Assembly: GCA_036012155.1 (NCBI GenBank)
Contig: DASCOT010000010.1
Coordinates: forward strand, 1-22,722
Direction: 5' to 3'
DNA: 22,722 nucleotides
DNA from: DASCOT01 sp036012155
GTDB taxonomy: Bacteria > Acidobacteriota > UBA890 > WLXD01
Shown in pieces: positions 16,624 through 22,722 of the stretch. The first letter of the stretch is position 1. Every line of letters begins with the position of its first letter. Both the position numbers and the translations under genes were made by a program. The notes below the pieces were generated by a model, which was not told the DNA's origin, did not search any database, and saw only the letters and a program-made list of their open reading frames with translations.

Positions 16624-18060
16624 ATGATGAGTGCTCAGCAGACGGTAGCTGTCCTCGGTGGCGGCTCAGCCGGCTTCACAGCTGCCCGAACGGCTGCTCA
16701 GCTCGGCGCACGCGTGGTCTTCTTCATGGGCGACAACGCCGACATGGCGTCGCTGTGCGTGAATCGGGGCTGCATGCCATCGAAAGCGATGTTCGAGCCA
16801 ATCGACGCCATGCACCACGCCCGCCGCCAGGGCCTGCTGCGCATCGAACCGCTCCGGCCCGAGGCTCATCTGGCGCAGATTGTCGCCTGGAAGGACCGTG
16901 AGATCGCCCGTTTCCGGGCCTATCGGCAGAGCGCCATCGCAGCGTGCGAGAGCGAGTCGTTCGTCATCGTTCGCGCCAACGCTCGGTTCGTCGATGAGCA
17001 CACCCTCGAGGCCGAGGGTCGAACCTACTCGTTCGACCGCGCCATCATCGCCACCGGTTCGGTGCCGCGACGACCTGCAATTGACGGCCTTTCGGAGCTC
17101 GAGGGCGAGGTCTGGACCAACGACGACATTCTCTCCAACACCGTATTGCCCGAGTCGCTTGTGCTCATCGGCGCCGGCGCCATCGGGCTGGAGTTCGCGC
17201 TGCGCTACGCGCGGCTCGGAAGCACGGTGACCGTGATCGCGCGTTCGCGGCCACTGTCGGGATATCCGGAGCGCTTCGGTCAACGGCTGGCCCAGATCTA
17301 CGAGCGCGAGGGCGTACGCGTGCTGCAGGCAACATCACCGCGTCGAGTGCGACGGGACATCGAGGGAATGTACGTCGTCGAGACCGAAGGACCGGACGGA
17401 TTCGAGCCCATCACCGCATCTCGCGCCATGCTGGCGGTCGGCCGCCGACCGGCCATCGACACGCTCGACCTCCACCGAGCCGGAATCGATCTACTCGGTA
17501 GAAAGATGGCCGTGGGCGAGGACCTGCGCGTCGAGGGCACCGACCACCTGTTCGCTGCCGGCGACGTGATCGGACGACGTATGGTCGTGCACCAAGCGCA
17601 TATCGAAGCAGGCATCGCCGCGGAGAACGCGGTGACCGATGGCACCCGCATCTGGGATCGACGCTCCGATATCCAGGTCGTGTTTTCCGATCCGGAGTTC
17701 GCGTACGCTGGCATGACGCCCGCTTCGGCAGTCGCGATGGGGTATCAGCCGCTGCAAGGGTCCAAGGATTCGCGGCTGGTCGGCAAACTGCACCTGGGAG
17801 GTGACGACCACGGCTTTGGCGAATTCATCGCCGACGTTGAGAGCCACCGCCTGCTCGGCGCCGGGCTGCTATGCGACGATGCCAGCAATCTGATCCATCT
17901 CCCCGCCTACCTGATCGATCACGGTCATACAGTTCACGATGGTGCAGCCGCCGAGTACTATCATCCGACTCGCATCGAGATCGTCTCGTCGATCCTCGAT
18001 TCGATGTCTGGACAACTCGGCGGAACACCTCCCACGCGTCCCGACGAGCGCAGCGGCTAA
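16624..18060 (+). CDS. Pyridine nucleotide-disulfide oxidoreductase (dihydrolipoamide dehydrogenase-like)
   Basis: A 478-residue FAD flavoprotein of the class I disulfide reductase family. Visible are the FAD fold VAVLGGGSAGFTAA, the redox disulfide SLCVNRGCMPSK (Cys45 and Cys50), the NAD(P) fold LIGAGAIGLEFALRYARLG, the second FAD motif HLFAAGDVIG and the C-terminal His447-Glu452 pair in YHPTRIE, so it looks catalytically complete. No lipoyl domain, heavy-metal domain or C-terminal Cys pair is present, which argues against mercuric reductase. The second NAD(P) strand ends VTVIARS rather than in the Glu typical of NAD-specific enzymes, which may favour NADPH. Physiological partner unknown; no 2-oxoacid dehydrogenase genes are nearby. 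An alternative ATG lies one codon in. The next gene starts three bases after its stop. Confidence 0.92.
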   Translation: MMSAQQTVAVLGGGSAGFTAARTAAQLGARVVFFMGDNADMASLCVNRGCMPSKAMFEPIDAMHHARRQGLLRIEPLRPEAHLAQIVAWKDREIARFRAYRQSAIAACESESFVIVRANARFVDEHTLEAEGRTYSFDRAIIATGSVPRRPAIDGLSELEGEVWTNDDILSNTVLPESLVLIGAGAIGLEFALRYARLGSTVTVIARSRPLSGYPERFGQRLAQIYEREGVRVLQATSPRRVRRDIEGMYVVETEGPDGFEPITASRAMLAVGRRPAIDTLDLHRAGIDLLGRKMAVGEDLRVEGTDHLFAAGDVIGRRMVVHQAHIEAGIAAENAVTDGTRIWDRRSDIQVVFSDPEFAYAGMTPASAVAMGYQPLQGSKDSRLVGKLHLGGDDHGFGEFIADVESHRLLGAGLLCDDASNLIHLPAYLIDHGHTVHDGAAAEYYHPTRIEIVSSILDSMSGQLGGTPPTRPDERSG

Positions 18061-18063
18061 GGG

Positions 18064-18300
18064 ATGTCGACGGACGATTTCGACCCACGTTTGGGACCAG
18101 CAGTCGACGGACTCAATCCGCCGACGTTTCAGCACCCCCCCTGGACTGTCGGGGTTGTGCTGGTGTTCGCCGTAGTCGCGCTGCTGTTCGGCATCTTGGT
18201 GCGCCCGATCTGGTTACTCGTCGGCTCACCGTTCATCCTCACATTGTTCGTGTGGATAGGGGTTCGGTTCACGCAATGGCAGCGGCGGCGCAGAGCATAG
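18064..18300 (+). CDS. Small two-helix membrane protein
   Basis: A 78-residue protein with a soluble acidic N-terminus (about 27 residues), two hydrophobic segments (about 28-46 and 49-66) and a strongly basic end (TQWQRRRRA). Both termini are therefore probably cytoplasmic. It begins three bases after the flavoprotein stop (TAA GGG ATG), so it is co-translated with that gene. I do not recognise a family. A membrane tether or small partner for the flavoprotein is possible but is only suggested by position. Confidence 0.7.
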   Translation: MSTDDFDPRLGPAVDGLNPPTFQHPPWTVGVVLVFAVVALLFGILVRPIWLLVGSPFILTLFVWIGVRFTQWQRRRRA

Positions 18301-18412
18301 AAGTGGGCGGCGGCGGACGTATAGACTGTCACTGGGGCGACGCAGTCTAGCTATCTTGGGGGGACGCTGGCAGCCGTAACCGGCCGCCGGAGGTTCGGCA
18401 AGGGGGATTCTG

Positions 18413-19021
18413 ATGCAAACGGCACGTACGGTCGCAGTTCTCTGTGCGCTCTCGATCGCCGCGGCGCCCGTTGTCGCCGCCCAGGCCGCCGATACGCGCA
18501 TTCCCTCGGGTACACGTACGACCGTTGCATTGCGCGGCTGGCTCAGCTCGGCTGACGCCAACGTCGGCGACACCTTCGAGGCCACGCTGGTGAACGACAT
18601 CCTCGTCGAGGGCCAGCTGGTGGTCCCGGCAGGTGCCACGTTCGTCGGGCGCGTTGCGGACGTGGAGCGGGCGCGCGGTATGAGCCGCGGCGGCAAGCTG
18701 ACGCTCGTCATCGACCGTCTGGCAAGCGGCGACGGCAACTCGACAGCGGCGCTGGCCACCGTGACCGGCGTCGCCGAAGGCGGCGAGCTCGAGGGCCAGG
18801 ACGACAAGGGCAAGCGGGCAGGTATCGGCGGCGTGATCGGCGGCGCATTGGGCCCCATTATCGGCGGCACCGCGGGGCTGCTCGTCGGCCTCGTTGTCGG
18901 GGCTGGCGGCGCCATCGCCGCCGGTCGTGGCGATGACGTCGAGCTTCCCGAGGACACCTATCTGCTGGTGAAGTCCGACCGTCAGGTCGAGGTCACCTGG
19001 ACCTGGCAGCCCCAGAGCTAG
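18413..19021 (+). CDS. Secreted glycine-zipper protein with TrbI/VirB10-like domain
   Basis: A 202-residue exported protein. The N-terminus is a signal peptide (MQTARTVAVLCALSIAAAPVVAAQA). Residues about 30-115 have the pattern of the C-terminal beta domain of TrbI/VirB10-like proteins (IPSGTRTTVALRGWLSS, VGDTFEATLVNDILVEGQLVVPAGATFVGRV, KLTLVIDRL), which is also common in uncharacterised acidobacterial secreted proteins. A glycine-zipper segment follows (about 137-172, GIGGVIGGALGPIIGG onward), which can insert in membranes or pack helices, and a short beta tail ends the protein. Function is unknown. The ATG has AGGGGGA five bases upstream. It is separated by 112 bases from the membrane protein and likely has its own promoter. 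It converges on the carboxypeptidase-regulatory/TPR gene across a strong hairpin. Confidence 0.75.
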   Translation: MQTARTVAVLCALSIAAAPVVAAQAADTRIPSGTRTTVALRGWLSSADANVGDTFEATLVNDILVEGQLVVPAGATFVGRVADVERARGMSRGGKLTLVIDRLASGDGNSTAALATVTGVAEGGELEGQDDKGKRAGIGGVIGGALGPIIGGTAGLLVGLVVGAGGAIAAGRGDDVELPEDTYLLVKSDRQVEVTWTWQPQS

Positions 19022-19039
19022 AGGCTGCGGGGCACGGCC

Positions 19040-19070
19040 ACCGTGCCGCCAGCATCGACGGCGGCACGGT
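19040..19070. terminator. Hairpin between convergent genes, candidate bidirectional terminator
   Basis: An 11-base perfect inverted repeat (ACCGTGCCGCC / GGCGGCACGGT) with a nine-base loop lies between two convergent genes, 18 bases after the left stop and 20 before the right stop. There is no T-run on either side, so it is not a classic intrinsic terminator, but it is well placed to stop both transcripts or protect their 3' ends. An upstream GGCACGG at 19031-19037 can pair with the left arm and compete with this stem. Confidence 0.55.
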
Positions 19071-19090
19071 CGCCATCGCGCCGACGTGCG

Positions 19091-20083
19091 CTACTGTTTG
19101 CCGATTTGCGCCCTGAGCGCCAGGAGCATCTGCTCGATGTTTTCGCGGTCCGGCGCATCAGGACTGAACTCCAGGTAGCTTTCCAGCATTACGATCGACT
19201 TGTCGTATTCCTGGGTCTGCAGATACGCAAAGCCTAGGTTCTTGCGGGCCGTCGTGAAGTCTTCCCGCAAGGCCAAAGCGCGCTCCATGTGCTCGATACC
19301 CTCTTCTACATGCTGGAGCTGCAGCATTACCGCGCCGGTGTTGTACTGGAGCTCCGCGTTATCGAGCGACTGGGCCGCCGCTATACGGAGGTGCGGCAGC
19401 GCCCCCTCGAAGTTCTTCTCGGCGGTGTAGGCCTGGGCCGCCAGCTGGTTACCGGAGAGGCTGTTCGGTCTCAGCTTCAACATCTCGGCTGTTGAAGCCA
19501 GAGTGCCCTCATAGTCGTCTTGCTCGAAGCTGGCCAACGCCATGAGCTCGTGAGCGCTGACCTGCATCTGCTGCGCATCTTCGTCACGGGCGACCGGCTT
19601 CAGTCCCTCCAACAACGCAGTGAGTGAGGACTCCATGCTGGTCCATTCCTTCGCCTCGTAGGCGGCCTTGCCATCCTCATAGAGCTTGTTGAGGCCGTCA
19701 TAGTCCACCAGATCCGGAGGTACACCCTCCTCGAGGACGGCATCGTAGGTGTTGGACCCCTGGGTGAACCGTACGCCGGTGTCGTAGATGGTCTCGAAGC
19801 CTTCAGCCTCGACGCGCAGGTCGTAGTCAATATAGGAGTAGAAGCCACGGCCTTGGAACAAGCCATCTTCGTTCGTAGTCATGACACGCTCACGCCCCAT
19901 CTCAGGGTCCGTGACGATCACCCGCGCCCCGGCGAGTGGCACCCCGAAAGTGTCTATTACCTTGCCGACGAGAGTACAGTTGGGGGTCCCCTGAGCCACC
20001 ACCGGTACTACGCTCGTTAGCACGATGCCAACGGCCAGGACGGTGGTCGACAACATCAAGAAGCATCGTTTCAGAGAGAGCAT
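19091..20083 (-). CDS. Secreted carboxypeptidase-regulatory-like / TPR protein
   Basis: A 330-residue exported protein. After a signal peptide (cleavage near VVAQGTP) comes a carboxypeptidase-regulatory-like beta-sandwich (about 37-118: GKVIDTFGVPLAGARVIVTDP, TTNEDGLFQGRGFYSY, VEAEGFET). A tetratricopeptide region follows from about 130 to 325 (AYEAKEWTSMESSLTALLEG, NFEGALPHLRIAAAQSLDNAELQYNTGAVMLQLQHVEEGIEHMERAL). Such proteins are common as envelope scaffolds in Acidobacteriota and relatives. Its partner is unknown. The ATG has an excellent ribosome site: AGGAGG at 20089-20094, five bases upstream. The 134-base upstream gap contains an AT-rich TATATGTA segment near 20127 that may hold the promoter, but no -35 can be assigned. 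Its 3' end faces the glycine-zipper gene across a hairpin. Confidence 0.85.
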   Translation of the reverse strand: MLSLKRCFLMLSTTVLAVGIVLTSVVPVVAQGTPNCTLVGKVIDTFGVPLAGARVIVTDPEMGRERVMTTNEDGLFQGRGFYSYIDYDLRVEAEGFETIYDTGVRFTQGSNTYDAVLEEGVPPDLVDYDGLNKLYEDGKAAYEAKEWTSMESSLTALLEGLKPVARDEDAQQMQVSAHELMALASFEQDDYEGTLASTAEMLKLRPNSLSGNQLAAQAYTAEKNFEGALPHLRIAAAQSLDNAELQYNTGAVMLQLQHVEEGIEHMERALALREDFTTARKNLGFAYLQTQEYDKSIVMLESYLEFSPDAPDRENIEQMLLALRAQIGKQ

Positions 20084-20217
20084 CCAAGCCTCCTGTCGCC
20101 CCGAGTCAGTTCACACAAAGTCAGTGTATATGTACCTTAGCGCACCCGCCTCGATGCCGAGGCCCAACTACGCGGAACCCGCACCGAGTACGGCCACGGG
20201 GACGCATGGCACCACGG

Positions 20218-21129
20218 CTATGATTCTGTCACCGCCGTACCCTGGAGCGCTAGCGCGACGGTTGCGCAGTGAATATCAACGATGTCGGCCACGGCGGCCG
20301 AGTATCCTCCCGCCATCACGCCCGCCACCGGAATGCCGAGCTCGCCGCACCAGTCGAGCACGTACCGATCGCGCGCCGCCAAACCCTCCTTCGATAGCGC
20401 CAAGCGCCCCAGTCGATCCCCGGCAAAGGGATCGGCCCCCGAGACGTATACCACCAGCTCGGCTGCGTGATGGGCCGACCCGTCAGCCAACGCGCCCGCG
20501 AGCGCACTCAGGTACTCGGTGTCAGCCACGTCGTCTTCCAACGCCACATCGAGGTCACCGGCCTCCTTGTGGAATGGGAAATTGCGCCGCCCATGCATCG
20601 AGAACGTGAACACGCTGGGGTCGTCACGGAAGACCGCCGCGGTCCCGTTGCCCTGGTGCACGTCACAATCCACCACGAGCACCCGTTGCACTCGCTGCTC
20701 GCGTTGATGCACCCGGATCGCAACCGCCACGTCGTTGAACACGCAGTAGCCCTCACCACGGTCGGCGAACGCGTGGTGCGTGCCGCCGGCGAGATTCACC
20801 CCTACGCCGTGGTCAAGCGCTGCCGCGCAAGCGCCAATGGTCGCGCCGACCGACCGTCGTGACCGCTCGACGAGCTGGGGCGACCACGGGAAGCCGATGC
20901 GACGGATCTCGCGCGGCGTCAAACCACCTTCAGTAACACGCCGCACGTACTCGAGCGTATGCACCATGCAGAGTTGCTCTTCCGTGGCGGCCACGGGCAC
21001 TTGGAGATCGCTGTGCGAGACCACACCGCTGTCGAGCAACCGCTCGCGTAGCTGACGGTATTTGGCCATCGGGAACCGGTGTCCGGACGGCAGCGGCAGA
21101 ACGAACTCGTCGCTATAGAAGAGTCGCAC
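20218..21129 (-). CDS. Histone deacetylase / acetoin-utilisation family deacetylase
   Basis: A 303-residue zinc-dependent amidohydrolase of the HDAC superfamily; in bacteria these remove acetyl groups from polyamines, lysines or unknown small molecules. The catalytic pair His118-His119 (GGTHHAF), zinc ligands Asp156 and His158 (DCDVHQGNGTA) and Asp233 (SGADP), and the catalytic Tyr276 (AGGYS) are all present, so the enzyme should be active. It is shorter than many HDACs but matches the compact bacterial type. The start is GTG at 21129, giving RLFYSDEFVLPLPSGHRFP, which fits the conserved N-terminus. No strong Shine-Dalgarno is visible. It follows the M43 protease gene by 43 bases on the same strand and may be co-transcribed with it, though no functional link is evident. 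Confidence 0.93.
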   Translation of the reverse strand: MRLFYSDEFVLPLPSGHRFPMAKYRQLRERLLDSGVVSHSDLQVPVAATEEQLCMVHTLEYVRRVTEGGLTPREIRRIGFPWSPQLVERSRRSVGATIGACAAALDHGVGVNLAGGTHHAFADRGEGYCVFNDVAVAIRVHQREQRVQRVLVVDCDVHQGNGTAAVFRDDPSVFTFSMHGRRNFPFHKEAGDLDVALEDDVADTEYLSALAGALADGSAHHAAELVVYVSGADPFAGDRLGRLALSKEGLAARDRYVLDWCGELGIPVAGVMAGGYSAAVADIVDIHCATVALALQGTAVTES

Positions 21130-21172
21130 TCAGCGCCTACCTAGCATTGCAACTCTGGGGGCCTCGCCGCCC

Positions 21173-22117
21173 TCACCGCGGCAGCAACGAAGGGCGAAAT
21201 ACTGAGGCCTGCTCCAGCATGCGGTCCTTCTGTCCACCGGTGAATCGCAGCATGCATCGATCATCGGAGTAATCCATGAAATTGGTAGTTGGATCGCGCC
21301 GCGACACATTGGGGCACGAATCCTTGCCTACCGGACACCCCGTCGTCGGCACACCTTCCGCCGGGGTATCGTCAACTCGATCACCGGGCTCTGTGCAGCC
21401 GCCTTGAAACGTATGGTAAAGGCCCAGGTAATGGCCCACCTCGTGAGTCAGGGTGTCGCCCTCGTTGAAGCGGGCAAAAGTGCCTCCAGGCATCGACGCG
21501 TGATGGATGACAACCCCGTGCATTGGGTCGGTTTCCCGCCAGTCGCTGGGAAACCATGCGTAGCCGAGCACGGAACCCGTTGGCCGGCAGCTGTACACGT
21601 TGAGTGTTGTCGCCGGATCCACGGCGTACTTCTTCTTGAAGCTCCGTTCGACGCTGTGAGCCAAGCACCCGGAGGCGAATCGGTTGTGGGTGTGGCGGAT
21701 GATCTCACGGAGCTCGAACCTGAACCCCTTGCTGGCAAAGGCATCATTGAGGATGGTCATCTGGGCATCGACCTGCTGGTCCGTAACGTCGAACGCTCCG
21801 TTCCTCTTTCGCAGAATGTGAAATGCCACGGGAACGGTGATCTTCTCGGCTCGCTGTGCCACATCGCGTGCCGATGACGCGCCGACGCCGATCAGGTCGA
21901 TGAGATCCTTCTCGGCCTCGCTGACCGGCCGCGTGGCGCAGCGCAGAGGCGCTCTCGTGTGGTCGAGAGAGCCCACCGAGTTGCGCCTGACCAGTTCCGC
22001 GCGGTCCCAGTCCATCGCGTGGTTCCGGAGCGCTTCGTGCGCGGTTTGCTGTTGCGCCGCCGCCGACAACGACAGAAGCATGCACGAGAAACCGATCGCT
22101 ACAGCGAGCTTGTGCAT
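21173..22117 (-). CDS. Secreted M43 (pappalysin/cytophagalysin-type) zinc metalloprotease
   Basis: A 314-residue secreted metalloprotease of the metzincin clan. It has a signal peptide (cleavage after SAAAQ or nearby), a short propeptide-like region containing APLRCATRPVS, whose Cys60 could act as a cysteine switch, and the zinc motif HEVGHYLGLYH (His225, Glu226, His229, His235). The Met-turn follows at NFMDYSDDRC (Met281). Several cysteines (C151, C177, C241, C261, C268, C288) probably form disulfides, as in M43B proteins. The ATG has AGGAGA about ten bases upstream. It likely digests extracellular or envelope protein; the target is unknown. The gap to the upstream deacetylase gene is 153 bases and holds nothing clearly coding. 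Confidence 0.93.
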   Translation of the reverse strand: MHKLAVAIGFSCMLLSLSAAAQQQTAHEALRNHAMDWDRAELVRRNSVGSLDHTRAPLRCATRPVSEAEKDLIDLIGVGASSARDVAQRAEKITVPVAFHILRKRNGAFDVTDQQVDAQMTILNDAFASKGFRFELREIIRHTHNRFASGCLAHSVERSFKKKYAVDPATTLNVYSCRPTGSVLGYAWFPSDWRETDPMHGVVIHHASMPGGTFARFNEGDTLTHEVGHYLGLYHTFQGGCTEPGDRVDDTPAEGVPTTGCPVGKDSCPNVSRRDPTTNFMDYSDDRCMLRFTGGQKDRMLEQASVFRPSLLPR

Positions 22118-22270
22118 CCGGATATTGTCTCCTGAGACCGATCGAGAGGGGAGTTCATAGCTTACAGGGTTGGCATCGGGACCGGCATTTCAAACGCCCT
22201 CGCAGATGTGAGCTGAGCAGGCCTATGAACCGACTCACCCCATTGGCGACATCGAGGACCGTTCGACCGG

Positions 22271-22722
22271 TCAACGCTGCATCGCCAGCAGGTCAGGCAC
22301 GGTCACCATCCTGAACCCTCGTCGCGAGAGGTTCGCAACCATCCAGCGCGTCGCCGTTACCACATGGCCCCGAGAGCCGCCGCCGTCATGGAGCAAGATG
22401 ATCGAGCCCGGTCGGACCTGTGTGAGGGTTCGCAGCGCCACCCGCTGAGCCGAACGCGTGCTCCAGTCACTGGCTTGTACCGACCACAAGATGACCGTAT
22501 TGCCGCCGCTGGCCGGAATGCCGTGCGACCCGCGCAGCCGCGAGTCCATGGCTCCGTATGGGGGTCTCAGTAGCCACGGGCGCAGCCCGGTCGCCATTCG
22601 GATCGCCTCGGCGGCGCGCTCGATTTCAGCGCGGATCTGTTGGTCAGCCAGCGTCGGCAGCGATCGATGTGAGAACGAATGATTACCCACGGCGTGCCCC
22701 TCGCGCACGATTCGATTCGCCA
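22271..22722 (-). CDS. Polysaccharide deacetylase (NodB/CE4), N-terminus beyond window
   Basis: The visible 150 C-terminal residues belong to the NodB-homology (carbohydrate esterase 4) domain, which removes N-acetyl groups from chitin-like or peptidoglycan sugars using a metal ion. Motifs seen are the metal-binding HSFSHRSL (two His), the RPPYG motif, WSVQASDWS and ILLHDGGG with the late catalytic His. The frame continues to the window edge (ANRIVREGHAVGNH), so the start and the motif carrying the catalytic Asp-Asp lie outside. The GTG at 22708 is an internal Val codon, not the start. No lesion is visible in the part seen. Substrate and localisation cannot be judged without the N-terminus. 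Confidence 0.9.
   Translation of the reverse strand, partial: ANRIVREGHAVGNHSFSHRSLPTLADQQIRAEIERAAEAIRMATGLRPWLLRPPYGAMDSRLRGSHGIPASGGNTVILWSVQASDWSTRSAQRVALRTLTQVRPGSIILLHDGGGSRGHVVTATRWMVANLSRRGFRMVTVPDLLAMQR

Noticed and set aside
16624..18060. Mercuric reductase
   Set aside because: The CVNRGC disulfide fits, but there is no N-terminal metal-binding domain, no C-terminal Cys pair and no mer genes; the C-terminal His-Glu pair is that of dihydrolipoamide dehydrogenase-like enzymes.
1..22722. tRNA or rRNA genes, CRISPR arrays, insertion sequences, att sites, defence genes
   Set aside because: No repeat array, cloverleaf-like segment, transposase or integrase sequence, or nuclease/helicase defence domain was seen on either strand.

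Overview
The window is high-GC, densely packed bacterial chromosomal DNA. It has short intergenic gaps, several GTG starts and many stop/start overlaps. Many proteins carry Sec signal peptides (two M16 peptidases, a carboxypeptidase-regulatory/TPR protein, an M43 metalloprotease, a glycine-zipper protein), so the host is probably a Gram-negative aerobic heterotroph. The protein mix would fit an Acidobacteriota-like or similar uncultured lineage, but that is a weak inference. I see no tRNA, rRNA, CRISPR array, transposase, phage gene or plasmid gene.

Layout. 5-1006 (+) is a luciferase-like flavin monooxygenase, converging on 1017-1460 (-), a CoxG-type SRPBCC protein. 1523-2860 (+) is an NCS2/SLC23-type nucleobase permease. 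From about 13100 down to 2893 every gene lies on the minus strand. In transcription order they are: a short leader ORF, diaminopropionate ammonia-lyase, a nitrilase-like N-terminal remnant, a class V aminotransferase broken by a frameshift, a DUF3500 protein, a DUF1905/YdeI-like protein, an alpha/beta hydrolase, a GCS2-type carboxylate-amine ligase, a [2Fe-2S] molybdo-hydroxylase small subunit, its 3'-truncated large subunit joined to the 3' end of a cyclase gene, and an amidase. This block looks like catabolism of amino acids and small nitrogen compounds.

13364-18300 (+) is a compact run: an active M16 peptidase, an M16 partner without the zinc motif (ATGA overlap), a dihydrolipoamide-dehydrogenase-like flavoprotein and a small two-helix membrane protein. 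A secreted glycine-zipper protein follows (18413-19021) and converges, across a strong hairpin, on a secreted carboxypeptidase-regulatory/TPR protein (19091-20083, -). The right end is all minus strand: an HDAC-family deacetylase, a secreted M43 (pappalysin/cytophagalysin-type) metalloprotease and the C-terminal part of a polysaccharide deacetylase cut by the window edge.

The most notable observation is damage confined to the minus-strand catabolic block. There are two apparent internal deletions (large subunit/cyclase near 4671-4690; nitrilase remnant at 11881-11976) and one single-base frameshift (aminotransferase near 11590-11605), while the surrounding genes are intact. This is either decay of a catabolic island or errors in an assembly; reads across the junctions would decide. 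The second is a 16-codon ORF with an excellent Shine-Dalgarno and tandem Cys codons, whose stop overlaps the dpaL start. It is a candidate coupled leader peptide. I found no defence system or other clearly new multi-gene system.
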